A stretch of DNA of 64,000 nt from JAJRZL01 sp964557855 (lineage in GTDB: Bacteria; Zixibacteria; MSB-5A5; GN15; FEB-12), in the NCBI GenBank assembly GCA_964557855.1, contig CAZLBP010000001.1, positions 1-64,000 of the forward strand, given 5' to 3'. The position numbers were made by a program, and so were the translations under genes. The notes beneath the pieces are model-generated. The model made no database searches and was not told the origin of the DNA. It saw only the letters and a program-made list of their open reading frames with translations. Below, in pieces: positions 44,614 through 54,079 of the stretch. How positions within the stretch are numbered: the first letter of the stretch is position 1; the number at the start of each line of letters is the position of its first letter.

Positions 44614-46512
44614 TCACTGAGATGCCCCTTCCTGTTCACGTTTGACTGGATATTTGGCCAAGCGCATAACAGCCACAAAGACCAGCTGCAAAAGACCAAA
44701 ATTGTAGTCCTCTACCAGCATCAAGCTGTGAGCGACTCGATGCCTAAGGGCGAATCCCGAATGCTCGACAAATAGGAACCGAAAGTAAAGCAGATCGTCT
44801 TCGGTGAATAGTGCTGCTATTCGCCGATCATTTAGGAGCAACTGTGATACGTCTTTTTCGCGCGTAACAGATCGTCCAGCTCTGTCCTTAGCATCTGAGT
44901 GGGTAGGGATTCCGTTCAGCTGGGCGAGATCGCGAACCAGTCCTTCGAACTTCATTACCAGGGAATCGATAGCCGTTATCGGAGGTATATCCGGTTCGTT
45001 TCCTTCAAGCATCTTATCCATGTAGCTGAAGTATTCGTCGATGGCGGGGCGAAGCTGATCAATCCAGCAATAAGTGTATTCCCTGTTGGATTCTCGCTGG
45101 CTCTTCAAAGTAGCCCCTATCCACGAGTTTTCCATTAGGCTCCCGATGATCTTATCCAAATTGATCTTGTTCCCCCGATAGGCATGATATATTAAAGCGT
45201 TGATTAACGGTACCTTCTCCAGTTTCAGGTGGAACTTGAACGCCTCCAATGTACCGCGTTTCAGTTTCTCTTCCGGAGTGGATACATGCTCTACTACGTG
45301 CATCCTATCGTCCATTACGGTCCCCGATATCATTGTCCGGAGGGGGGCCGCCTTTGCCGATTCCTTGGCCTGTAATTCCATGTCTGCCTTCGTGGGAAGA
45401 AGGTTCGGATCTGTGACTATTGCCGCCACAATTTCTTCAGTTGAATGAGTCGCTAGCTCTTTACCAACTTTTTTGCACAAAGCAATGTGGGCTGTCTGGT
45501 CAATCTGGCTGGAGACCTCTTGGAACTCTATAGCAGTGCTGAATTTCTCGCGCTTCAGAGCAAGATCGTCGACCTTATCCTTGTCTCCAGCTGCACAATA
45601 GTAGTCCATTGCACGCTGACACCATTCCGCAGCTACCATCGGTGACTTCTCCCTGGTCTCCATCAGCTGTTCGTAGCATTCAGCTATCCGCCTGTTCCAG
45701 TCGACAGTCTGTAACGTAAGCAACTGGTCCGCTCTCAGCCCAAGTTTGCAAAGCTCGATCGAACCGTGCAGGTTTCCTCTTGTGCGAAGCTGGTCTGCGC
45801 CATCTTTACAAAGAATAGGAACTCGTTTCCGGAAATCATCCGAGAGTGAGTTTCTGTTGTCGATGATCAACCCAAGCAGCTCATAGTTGAGCCTATACCA
45901 AGAACTACTTTCAGGATTGAATTCTTTAACGAGCCGTATCATCTCAAGTATTGCCGCGTCAACGCAGACTCGGGCATTTACAGCGATGCCAACTGCGCAC
46001 TTGACAGATTCAATTACGTCTTGTCCGTAGTGAGGACCGGTAAGCCCGTTATCCGAATTGCCAGACTTGTCCTTCAATTCGAAATGAGCGATTAGCTGAA
46101 GGTAGGTCTCGACGGCAACCTGAGCGTATTGCTGTCGCTTCCCAGGTCCATTCCACAGGATATGGGCATAGCGGGCCTTCAGGCGGGGATTATGGACATC
46201 TTCCAGTCTCTTGCAGAAATATTCAAACTCTTCATCGCTGAACTTACTAATATCGGGAATACGCACCTCGCTACCATTGGAGTCTGTTCCAATCATCACT
46301 GGCTCCAGGACATTTCCAGCCGTTTGTAGATTGAAAGCATCTACTTCGTATTGGGCAGTCTGGGCACCAGCTTCGTCCCCTCTTTCGTGGAAAAGGTCGC
46401 GCAGTTTCTGAAACTGGTCCCCAATATTCATGAGGTATCTATATTCAAGTGCGCAAAGCTCTATGTGCTCATAGAGCGACCGGAGATCATCAAATCCATC
46501 TGTAGCTACCAA
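44614..46512 (-). CDS. DUF4209-like large protein with a C-terminal HEPN-type motif
   Basis: 632 residues from a TTG with AAGGAG 8 bp upstream; no better start exists. It is mostly helical with no signal peptide or membrane helix. The C-terminal region resembles DUF4209 (LLLNDRRIAALFTEDDLLYF..FRFLF) and contains R590-x4-H595 in ALRHRVAHSLM, the Rx4-6H pattern of HEPN ribonucleases. DUF4209-type proteins are scattered among genomic islands. A toxin or defence role is speculation. It stands alone between unrelated genes and seems less GC-rich than its neighbours. Confidence 0.65.
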   Translation of the reverse strand: MVATDGFDDLRSLYEHIELCALEYRYLMNIGDQFQKLRDLFHERGDEAGAQTAQYEVDAFNLQTAGNVLEPVMIGTDSNGSEVRIPDISKFSDEEFEYFCKRLEDVHNPRLKARYAHILWNGPGKRQQYAQVAVETYLQLIAHFELKDKSGNSDNGLTGPHYGQDVIESVKCAVGIAVNARVCVDAAILEMIRLVKEFNPESSSWYRLNYELLGLIIDNRNSLSDDFRKRVPILCKDGADQLRTRGNLHGSIELCKLGLRADQLLTLQTVDWNRRIAECYEQLMETREKSPMVAAEWCQRAMDYYCAAGDKDKVDDLALKREKFSTAIEFQEVSSQIDQTAHIALCKKVGKELATHSTEEIVAAIVTDPNLLPTKADMELQAKESAKAAPLRTMISGTVMDDRMHVVEHVSTPEEKLKRGTLEAFKFHLKLEKVPLINALIYHAYRGNKINLDKIIGSLMENSWIGATLKSQRESNREYTYCWIDQLRPAIDEYFSYMDKMLEGNEPDIPPITAIDSLVMKFEGLVRDLAQLNGIPTHSDAKDRAGRSVTREKDVSQLLLNDRRIAALFTEDDLLYFRFLFVEHSGFALRHRVAHSLMLVEDYNFGLLQLVFVAVMRLAKYPVKREQEGASQ

Positions 46513-46837
46513 CTGTCTAACTCCTTAATCATTCCCTCGCTTCACTCATTTGCTACAATTGTACCTGTATTTTATTGAATGAGAGTCACATTTGCAATCA
46601 CAAGTTTTGCAAGTTATCAACGGCCATTTCGTTTCGGGGAGAGGGTGATCCCTGCATACCGAAACCCGCTCCGGAACATTATGCCTTCCCGCCTGTTATA
46701 GGTATCAGGTTATGGAGAATGCAAAGAGCCCGGTTGTCGAGACGTCGGCGGGCCGGTACACATAAACTCGTTAATCATGTCAACTTTAAGGCTACAAACC
46801 GCGTGAAGATCGTGTGCGCGGGAAGGAAGATATTGTT
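46513..46837. other. Divergent intergenic region before isocitrate lyase
   Basis: About 325 bp without a supported gene. It carries the promoters of the DUF4209-like gene (left) and aceA (right). No family of regulatory site is recognised. Confidence 0.5.
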
Positions 46838-48217
46838 GTGAATGAATCAGAGAAGCTGACCGAAGCGTGGAGTATGCAGGAGCGCTGGGACGGGATCGAA
46901 CGGCCCTACACGGCGGAAGACGTCGTGCGGCTCCGCGGCTCGATTAAAATAGATTATACACTCGCTAAACTTGGAGCGGAACGGCTGTGGGACCTGCTCA
47001 AGACCGAACCGTACGTACATACGCTCGGGGCGCTGACCGGCAACCAGGCAGTGCAGTTGGTGCAGGCCGGGTTGAAGGCGATTTATGTCAGCGGCTGGCA
47101 GGTAGCATCGGACGCGAACCTGTGCAACCAGACGTATCCCGACCAGAGCCTCTACCCCGCCGACAGCGCGCCCACTTTGATCCGACGGATCAACAACGCG
47201 CTGGTTCGCGCCGATCAGATCACCCACGCCGAGGGGAAGAGCCAGAAGATGCCGTACTGGTATGCGCCGATCGTGGCCGATGCGGAGGCCGGGTTCGGCG
47301 GCGTGCTGAACGCGTTCGAGCTGACCAAGGCGATGATCGAGGCCGGTGTGGCGGGAGTGCATTTCGAGGACCAGTTATCCTCGGCCAAGAAATGCGGGCA
47401 CATGGGCGGTAAGGTCCTTGTTCCAACCTCGGAAGCGGTCCAGAAGCTGGTCTCGGCGCGGCTGGCGGCGGATATACTGGACGTGCCGACGATAATTGTC
47501 GCGCGGACCGACGCCAACTCGGCTTCGCTGTTGACGAGCGATATCGATGACTACGATCATCCGTTTCTTGAGGAGGAGCGAACAGCGGAAGGTTTCTATC
47601 GAGTGCGGAACGGGCTGGAGCAGGCGATTGCTCGCGGGCTGGCCTATGCGCCGTACGCCGATCTGCTCTGGTGCGAGACGGGCAAGCCGGACCTCGAAGA
47701 AGCGCAGCAGTTTGCCGATGCCATCCATGAGAAGTTTCCGAACAAATTGCTGGCGTACAACTGCTCGCCGTCGTTTAACTGGGATCTAAACCTCGATGAT
47801 GACACGATTGCGCGGTTCCAGGAGGAACTGGCCAAGATGGGGTATCGATTCCAGTTCGTTACTCTGGCCGGGTTCCACGCGCTCAATACCAGTATGTTCG
47901 AGCTGGCGCACAGTTACCGTGACCGGGGTATGGCAGCTTACAAGAAGCTGCAGAACCGCGAGTTCGAGCTCGAGAAGGATCACGGCTACCGGGCGATCAA
48001 ACACCAGTCGTTCGTGGGCGCCGGGTATTTCGATGACATTAATAATGTTATAACATCCGGGAAGTCTTCGACCGGGGCGCTGTGCGGCTCGACCGAGGAA
48101 GAACAGTTCCAGGAGAAGACGCCGGATTTCGTCGAAGCCGAGGAGCATCACAAAGACCGGAGAGGTGTCAAGCCGGTGGAAGAGTCGCCGAAGTTGGTGG
48201 ATGTGGAGGAGAAGTAG
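46838..48217 (+). CDS. aceA: Isocitrate lyase
   Basis: 459 residues from the GTG at 46838, chosen because GGAAGGAAG lies 8 bp upstream; the frame opens at 46814. Signature KKCGHMGGK with the catalytic Cys, plus YVSGWQVASDAN, VADAEAGFGG, NCSPSFNW and the C-terminal SSTGALCGSTEEEQF. Cleaves isocitrate to glyoxylate and succinate. Followed by a glyoxylate aminotransferase rather than malate synthase, so glyoxylate may be sent to glycine. Confidence 0.96.
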   Translation: MNESEKLTEAWSMQERWDGIERPYTAEDVVRLRGSIKIDYTLAKLGAERLWDLLKTEPYVHTLGALTGNQAVQLVQAGLKAIYVSGWQVASDANLCNQTYPDQSLYPADSAPTLIRRINNALVRADQITHAEGKSQKMPYWYAPIVADAEAGFGGVLNAFELTKAMIEAGVAGVHFEDQLSSAKKCGHMGGKVLVPTSEAVQKLVSARLAADILDVPTIIVARTDANSASLLTSDIDDYDHPFLEEERTAEGFYRVRNGLEQAIARGLAYAPYADLLWCETGKPDLEEAQQFADAIHEKFPNKLLAYNCSPSFNWDLNLDDDTIARFQEELAKMGYRFQFVTLAGFHALNTSMFELAHSYRDRGMAAYKKLQNREFELEKDHGYRAIKHQSFVGAGYFDDINNVITSGKSSTGALCGSTEEEQFQEKTPDFVEAEEHHKDRRGVKPVEESPKLVDVEEK

Positions 48218-48321
48218 GTGGCAAGCATGGTGTATTCGGACGCGACACCACCCCAAACAAGTTTGGCGTGGCCACCCGTATCGGTCGGGAGCGGGTTCCC
48301 GACGGTGCGTGGAACTGTGGA

Positions 48322-48421
48322 CGCACCCCAAAGGGTGCGGTACCCGGCGCTCACCAATACGCGGCGCAAATGTACCATGTAGAGCAGTTCAGAGGGAACG
48401 GACCCCACCGCAAGCGGTGGG
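48322..48421 (+). repeat. Two hairpins between aceA and the aminotransferase gene
   Basis: CGCACCC CAAA GGGTGCG (48322-48339) and CCCACCGC AA GCGGTGGG (48404-48421). Compact GC-rich stems without U-tracts in a 256-bp spacer. Possibly mobile palindromic repeats or transcript-processing sites. Confidence 0.5.
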
Positions 48422-48473
48422 CGACCACTCTCACCAAGAGAAGTAGCTTTATTCTATAAGGAGTTTGCAGTTT

Positions 48474-49613
48474 ATGGCAGAGAATATCGTTAATCCGCCG
48501 GTGCGGACACTGATGGGTCCCGGACCGTCCGACGTCTACCCCGAGGTGCTGGAGGCGCTGGGGCGGCCCACTGTTGGACATCTTGATCCGTATTTTATCG
48601 ACCTGATGGACGAGACAAAAGAGCTTCTCAAATACGCCTTTCAAACAAAGAATGAGCTGACGATGCCGGTGTCGGCCCCGGGATCGGCCGGGATGGAAAC
48701 GTGTCTGATGAACCTGATCGAGCCGGGTGATACGTGTATCGTGTGTATCAACGGGGTGTTCGGCGGCCGGATGCGGGATATTGTCGAGCGGATCGGGGGT
48801 ACAGCGGTGGTCGTTGAAGATGACTGGGGTCGCCCGGTAGATCCACAAAAGGTCGGGGATGCGCTAAAGAAACATTCGGAAGCGAAATACGTTGCTTTCG
48901 TGCACGCGGAGACATCGACCGGGGCGCGTTCAGATGCCGAGGCTCTGCTCAAGCTGGCCCATCAGCATGACTGTCTGGCGATTGTCGACGCTGTTACATC
49001 GTTAGGTGGTATCGAGTTGCGTGTGGACGACTGGGACATCGATGCGATCTATTCCGGCACACAGAAGTGCCTGTCGTGTATTCCGGGGATTTCCCCGATC
49101 AGTTTCAATGACCGGGCGCTGGATGTTGTCCGTAACCGGAAATCGAAAGTGAAGAGTTGGTTTCTGGATTTGAACCTGGTGACGCAGTACTGGGGCAGCG
49201 GTAAGCAACGGTCGTATCATCACACCGCGCCAGTCAATTCGATCTATGCGGTCAACCAGGCATTACGCATTCTCAAGGCGGAGGGATTGGAAAACAGCTG
49301 GGAACGGCATCATGAGAATCATCTGAAGCTCAAAAAGGGCCTGACAGAAATCGGGCTGGAGTTCGTGGTTGAAGAGAAGTATCGGCTGCCCCAATTGAAT
49401 GCGGTCAAGACTCCCTCCGGAATCGATGAAGCGGCCATTCGCCGGCAGTTGCTGGACAAGTATAACATCGAGATTGGGGCGGGTCTGGGTGCGCTGGCCG
49501 GTAAGACGTGGCGAATCGGTTTAATGGGTTATGCTTCACGGCAGGAAAACATCGATAAACTTTTGAAAGCGCTGAAGGAAGTGCTGAGTACACAGGCGGC
49601 AGGAACGGCGTAG
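48474..49613 (+). CDS. Alanine/serine-glyoxylate aminotransferase (class V)
   Basis: 379 residues from the ATG with AAGGAG 9 bp upstream. Class V PLP fold with GPGPSDVYPEVLEAL, AVVDAVTSLGG-type cofactor Asp segment (AIVDAVTSLGGI) and PLP Lys in YSGTQKCLS. Converts glyoxylate to glycine using alanine or serine. Its place after isocitrate lyase suggests it consumes the glyoxylate made there. Confidence 0.92.
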   Translation: MAENIVNPPVRTLMGPGPSDVYPEVLEALGRPTVGHLDPYFIDLMDETKELLKYAFQTKNELTMPVSAPGSAGMETCLMNLIEPGDTCIVCINGVFGGRMRDIVERIGGTAVVVEDDWGRPVDPQKVGDALKKHSEAKYVAFVHAETSTGARSDAEALLKLAHQHDCLAIVDAVTSLGGIELRVDDWDIDAIYSGTQKCLSCIPGISPISFNDRALDVVRNRKSKVKSWFLDLNLVTQYWGSGKQRSYHHTAPVNSIYAVNQALRILKAEGLENSWERHHENHLKLKKGLTEIGLEFVVEEKYRLPQLNAVKTPSGIDEAAIRRQLLDKYNIEIGAGLGALAGKTWRIGLMGYASRQENIDKLLKALKEVLSTQAAGTA

Positions 49614-50076
49614 GTGCGGTGTCCGGACGAACAGCTGTCCGGGGCACGATGAGCGTCTGTCAGCGGGTTACGTGTCGGGTCACAATCCCGCTGAAGCGGG
49701 CTCAATATCCGACACAACCGTAACGGGGTTGGTCAACACGATCAAGTGTCCGGGGCACAAGCAGGATTCAACGGGGCTTTGGAGAACCGGGATCAGAGAT
49801 CCCGGCCACACAGACAGGTGGGGTCCGGCATCCGTCGATACGCAGCACTTGCGCAGGATGGAGTGTGTACTCCGTGCTTTCCGGCGAATTGAGCCAAAAG
49901 TTGCTTTTCGCAAACCGTGCTAACAATTTTGTTACACAATACTAACATATTACTCATAAATACTCGTTTGGATTGTCATTTTGTGGAAAGAACTTTCGGT
50001 GCGTATTGACAAGGGCCACATACCCGGATATCATGATGTCTAAACGTCTTGCTGAGTCAAAACCAAACTTATTCGA
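49614..50076. other. Intergenic region with terminator-like hairpin and palindromic repeat
   Basis: About 460 bp. CCGGAC (49623-49628) pairs with GTCCGG (49637-49642) just after the aminotransferase stop, a likely terminator. The region also holds copy 1 of the 44-bp palindrome and, near 50050, the leader of the PHP gene. No coding frame is supported. Confidence 0.55.
49672..49715. repeat. 44-bp covarying palindrome, copy 1
   Basis: Outer stem GTGTCGGGT with ATCCGACAC (one G-U pair), inner hairpin CCCGC/GCGGG with loop TGAA. Same length and layout as copies 2 and 3. Confidence 0.8.
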
Positions 50077-51225
50077 ATGAGTGAAAGTAAACTGGCCATA
50101 GAAAACATCCCCGCCTTGTCTCCCGATGTGACCGAAGAGGATGATGAGCGGTATCTGCAACTGGTTTCCACCGAGTTGTCGGAGGAGCAGCGCCGTCGCA
50201 TTGTGGAGCCGGCCAAGGTGTATTATCAGCAGGATTCGATTCTGGCCTTGCACTGGCATCCCGAGTTCGTCCCGATGGATTTGGTGGAGCAACGAATTCG
50301 CGCCACCTTTCCCAACAGTGACCTGGAGTTGATCATACCGACCCAGCACAATCGGTTGGTGACGTTTGACGGTCGTGCCGGCGCGGAGGTCGACTGCTAT
50401 TCGAAGGGATTCACACGTAAAGTACAGTTGCTGGCCCATTTTGAGGAATCCCGCGTGGCGGACGCCGACGTGTTCAAGGGGATGCTGGCGCATACGTTCA
50501 AATACCGTTCCAGTCAGCTGGATGAATTCATCGATTCGATTACTGACACGAAGTTCAACGATAGATTATACATGGCGGCCGCCAAAACCGGGGCGGACAA
50601 GGAGCTTATCGAATTCGTACAGGTAGGGACACAGAAACTGAAGAACCTGATCGAGAAGCATTATGCCGCGACGCCGCCGGAGATGCTGCGCAACAAGATT
50701 ATTCAGTGGTTCTTTGACAGTTATCGCGGCAGTATTAATGACGAGTTCGTGGACCGGGTACAAGTCTTTCTGAAGGCGATCAAGAAGATAGTCAAGAAGC
50801 AGTTTTCACCCACGCACTTTTATGAGACCGAGGAAGTGATCGAGGAGATTCGTTCGCTGGGGGGTTGTATCGTTATTCCGCATCCGGAACAGTTCTGGCC
50901 GATATTGCTGGCCGATTACGACGTCGACGCCCTGGAAGTGTGGAATCCGCAGTCGCGGGAGTACACGAACTTCCTGATCAGTGTGGTTGACCGGCTCAAC
51001 AACAGGGACCGAAGATCGAAGCACCCGCTGCTGATCACGATGGGCGACGACTGTCATATGGGAGAAAAAGCCAAACCACCGGAGTATCAGGACGCAGAAA
51101 AAGCGAGCCGGGAAATAGGGGTGCAGCCGGCCTGGGATGATTTGTCGATACGGAAGAACCTGGTGACGGCCCGGATGAACCGCCGTCTCACTATCGAGGA
51201 ATACAAGAGCAGGCTTCATCAATAA
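50077..51225 (+). CDS. PHP-domain-like metal-dependent hydrolase
   Basis: 382 residues with PHP-type metal ligands: H59-W-H61 (ALHWHPEF), H91 (PTQHN), H269 (VIPHPEQFW) and D324-D325-H327 (MGDDCHMGE). A helical insert lies at about 130-245. PHP proteins are phosphoesterases or hydrolases with three metals. First gene of a close-packed plus-strand cluster (15 bp to the next gene) with kinases and an ATP-grasp enzyme. The exact substrate is unknown. Confidence 0.78.
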   Translation: MSESKLAIENIPALSPDVTEEDDERYLQLVSTELSEEQRRRIVEPAKVYYQQDSILALHWHPEFVPMDLVEQRIRATFPNSDLELIIPTQHNRLVTFDGRAGAEVDCYSKGFTRKVQLLAHFEESRVADADVFKGMLAHTFKYRSSQLDEFIDSITDTKFNDRLYMAAAKTGADKELIEFVQVGTQKLKNLIEKHYAATPPEMLRNKIIQWFFDSYRGSINDEFVDRVQVFLKAIKKIVKKQFSPTHFYETEEVIEEIRSLGGCIVIPHPEQFWPILLADYDVDALEVWNPQSREYTNFLISVVDRLNNRDRRSKHPLLITMGDDCHMGEKAKPPEYQDAEKASREIGVQPAWDDLSIRKNLVTARMNRRLTIEEYKSRLHQ

Positions 51226-51239
51226 ACACAGAAGGATCT

Positions 51240-51518
51240 ATGATGAGTAGCAACAATGAATTTGCCCACGAATCGTTTCAAGACTGTCAATCGATCGTCA
51301 AGTATCTGACGGCGATCGGCGAGGGATTCGCCAACGGTCATATTCGATTCGCGAACGGCAACCGACCTATGGAGCTGGAGCCTTCGGGCATGTTGAAATT
51401 CAACGTTCGAGCGAAGCGCAAGGATGGCCATATCAAGTTGTCGCTCAAGATCAGTTGGAAAGAGCAGGGCGAAGAGGTCGAGCGGGCGCCATTGAAGATT
51501 GAGCCGAAACATAGCTGA
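51240..51518 (+). CDS. Amphi-Trp-like small protein (first of two)
   Basis: 92 residues (or one fewer, as ATGATG). It has the amphi-Trp domain pattern: a helix with YLTAIGEGFANGHIRF, then MELEPSGMLKFNVRAKRK and LSLKISWKEQ with the conserved Trp. Related to the protein encoded at 56433. The family is known as a partner in GAK-type clusters. AGAAGGA precedes the start, and the next gene begins 8 bp later. Confidence 0.72.
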   Translation: MMSSNNEFAHESFQDCQSIVKYLTAIGEGFANGHIRFANGNRPMELEPSGMLKFNVRAKRKDGHIKLSLKISWKEQGEEVERAPLKIEPKHS

Positions 51519-51526
51519 GGCATTCC

Positions 51527-53167
51527 TTGAAGTTTCAACGGGCGGTCAAAGAAAATCTGCGGTTTCTGGTGCTGGAGGTAACGTCGCTGGTTGACGGCGC
51601 GCAACGGGTTCTTGACACGTCCGACATCAGCACCAGCGAGTATATCGTATCCCGCGATGACTACATTGATAATCTCAAGAGCATCGTCGAAAACAAGTGT
51701 TTTTCCGAAATTTTCAAGGCCGGTAGAAAAAACAAGCCCACCGTAGACCTCATGAAAGCCACCCTGGTTGTGGCTACCAATCTAGAACGCATCGCCGACT
51801 ACGCCGTGAACACGGTGGTGCAGGTATCCCATTACCATGACCCCAAGATAGTCCGTCGTTACAAGTACAAGCCGTTCTTCGATCTGATTCGCAGGTCGCT
51901 CAATGATATCCCGAAAGCTCTGAGCACCCTGGACACCAAAGTGGCCCTGCAGATTTGTCGATGCGAACTGACTATCGACAAGCTGTATGAGGCGTTTTTC
52001 ACAGACATACTGGAAAAGCTGCGTTCCGGCAAAGACACCGAAGATCTGCTGACCACGATTTTCATTTTCCGGTATCTGGAACGGATCGGGGATTGCTTGC
52101 TCAATATTGGTGAAGCTGTCTTGTCGGCTTCGATGGGCGAAAAGCTGAAGATCCACCAGTTTCAGGCGCTGGAAGAGAGTCTGGAAGGTCTTCCGGAGAA
52201 CGCCACGCTGGCGGACGTATCCCTGCAGTCCATCTGGGAAACGAGGTCAGGTTGTCGGATTGGATTGGTAGAACCGAAAGAAGACGGGCGCCTGACCACG
52301 CCGGTGTTATTCAAGCAGGGTCGACTCAAGAAACTGAATGCGGAGAAGGAGAACATCGAGCGGTGGGAGAAACTGGTGCCGGGTCTGCCGCCCAAGATAT
52401 TCGGCTTCGAGCGGCACGGCAACAGCGGGTTGTTGCTCCTGGAGTGTTTCAACGGACAAACGGTGGAAGAGATGCTGTTCAATGCCGACGATCAGAATCT
52501 GCAAGACGCGGTGACCGCCTTGATCAGAACGATCGAAGACGTCTGGCTGCGGACCAAGCAAGATCGTCCGGTAAACGCCGAGCACTTTCAGCAACTGAAG
52601 GATCGCCTGCAGGACGTGCACCGAGTTCATCCGGAGTACAAGTCCTCCGGTGATCTGTTCGGATCGGTGACATCGCCGTCATTCGAAGAGCTCCTCCAGC
52701 GGGCATCACCCATCGCCGAGAATCTGCAGGCGCCGTTCTCGGTATTGATTCACGGCGACTTTAACGTTGACAATATCATATATGACAGCACCAATAACTC
52801 GGTCCATTTCATCGACCTGCATCGCTCTCGAGAGACGGACTACGTGCAAGACGTGGCGGTGTTCATGATCTCCAATTTCCGTATACCGGTGTCCGGGAAC
52901 GATTATCGCTCGCGGTTGAACTGGATAATCGCCGAATTCTTCAACTTCGCCAGGGGTTTCGCGAAGCGGCACCATGACGACACGTTCGAGGCGCGTCTGA
53001 CTCTGGGTCTCATTCGCTCCTTCGTCAGTTCGACGAGATTCGAGCTGAAGGAGGAATTCGCCAATTCGATGTATTTGCGCGCCATGTTCCTGCTGGAAAA
53101 GTTGATCGAACACGATGGCCGGGGCTGGTCTGAATTTCGATTACCCCAGGATGCATTGGCATACTAA
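51527..53167 (+). CDS. PhoU-like domain fused to an aminoglycoside-phosphotransferase-like kinase
   Basis: 546 residues from a TTG with GAGG upstream. Residues 1-220 form two PhoU-type helical repeats (ATNLERIADYAVN; FRYLERIGDCLLNIGEA). Residues about 240-540 form an APH/choline-kinase-like domain with the catalytic loop H409-G-D411-x4-N416 and D430 (HFIDLHRS) in place of the metal Asp. It would phosphorylate a small molecule or protein. The PhoU half suggests phosphate or metal-cluster sensing. Inside the GAK-type cluster. Confidence 0.82.
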   Translation: MKFQRAVKENLRFLVLEVTSLVDGAQRVLDTSDISTSEYIVSRDDYIDNLKSIVENKCFSEIFKAGRKNKPTVDLMKATLVVATNLERIADYAVNTVVQVSHYHDPKIVRRYKYKPFFDLIRRSLNDIPKALSTLDTKVALQICRCELTIDKLYEAFFTDILEKLRSGKDTEDLLTTIFIFRYLERIGDCLLNIGEAVLSASMGEKLKIHQFQALEESLEGLPENATLADVSLQSIWETRSGCRIGLVEPKEDGRLTTPVLFKQGRLKKLNAEKENIERWEKLVPGLPPKIFGFERHGNSGLLLLECFNGQTVEEMLFNADDQNLQDAVTALIRTIEDVWLRTKQDRPVNAEHFQQLKDRLQDVHRVHPEYKSSGDLFGSVTSPSFEELLQRASPIAENLQAPFSVLIHGDFNVDNIIYDSTNNSVHFIDLHRSRETDYVQDVAVFMISNFRIPVSGNDYRSRLNWIIAEFFNFARGFAKRHHDDTFEARLTLGLIRSFVSSTRFELKEEFANSMYLRAMFLLEKLIEHDGRGWSEFRLPQDALAY

Positions 53168-53191
53168 ACGAGCTTCAGGAAAGTATCTCAC

Positions 53192-54079
53192 ATGAAAGAT
53201 TTGCGAATCGGCGTGGTCGGGGTTGCCGGCGGTTGGTCTACCGAACGTCTGGTGGCCTGCGTAAAGGAAGCAACCGGCTCCGCCTGTTTGATTGAAATGA
53301 ATGAAGTCTGCGTGAACCTGGCGGCCGGTACAGTTCATTATCGGGATATCACGCTGAACGATCTCGACGCACTCATCGTGAAGAAGGTCGGCCAGTATTA
53401 CTCACCGAATCTGCTGGATAGAATGGAGATGCTGCGGTTTCTTGCAGATCAAGGTGTCAGGATCTATTCGAGACCGGAAGCGACAATGCGGGCGCTGGAC
53501 CGTTTGAGCTGTACGGTTTCGCTTCGAAAGGGGGGTATCCCGATGCCGCCGACGTTCGTAACGGAATCGAGAACCAAAGCTGTCGAGAACATCAACATGT
53601 TTGGGCGGGCGGTGCTGAAGCCGCTGTATACAACCAAGGCGCGCGGCATGGTGACCATCAGTTCGGACGAAGACGTTGCGGCTCGGGTAGCGCAATATCA
53701 GGAAGCGGGCCACCGGGTACTGTACATCCAGAAGCTTCTGGATCTGCCCGGACAGGATCTGGGCCTGGTATTCATGGGCGGGGAGTATATCGGAACGTAC
53801 GCTCGGGTGGGTAACGACTCTTCGTGGAATACAACCATTCACTCCGGCGGTCGATATAACGCTTACAAACCGTCATCGGAACTTATCCGGCTGGCCCAAA
53901 AGGCGCAGGACCTGTTTGGGCTGGATTTCACTTGTGTGGACGTCGCCGAGACATCGGAGGGTCCGGTCGTATTCGAAGTGTCAGCGTTTGGGGGCTTCCG
54001 CGGATTGCATGCGGCCAATGGTACGGACGCAGCACGCCGTTATGTGGATTATGTTATTCGGGACATCGGCAATGGGTAA
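53192..54079 (+). CDS. GAK-type ATP-grasp ligase
   Basis: 295 residues with an ATP-grasp fold of RimK type: GRAVLKPLYTTKARGM (ATP-binding Lys and glycine loop), YIQKLLDLPGQDLGLVFMGG, and C-terminal CVDVAETSEGPVVFEVSAFG with the metal-binding acidic residues. It forms C-N bonds using ATP; the substrate is unknown. It matches the family I know as 'GAK system ATP-grasp enzyme'. It overlaps the HprK-related gene by 8 bp. Confidence 0.85.
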   Translation: MKDLRIGVVGVAGGWSTERLVACVKEATGSACLIEMNEVCVNLAAGTVHYRDITLNDLDALIVKKVGQYYSPNLLDRMEMLRFLADQGVRIYSRPEATMRALDRLSCTVSLRKGGIPMPPTFVTESRTKAVENINMFGRAVLKPLYTTKARGMVTISSDEDVAARVAQYQEAGHRVLYIQKLLDLPGQDLGLVFMGGEYIGTYARVGNDSSWNTTIHSGGRYNAYKPSSELIRLAQKAQDLFGLDFTCVDVAETSEGPVVFEVSAFGGFRGLHAANGTDAARRYVDYVIRDIGNG

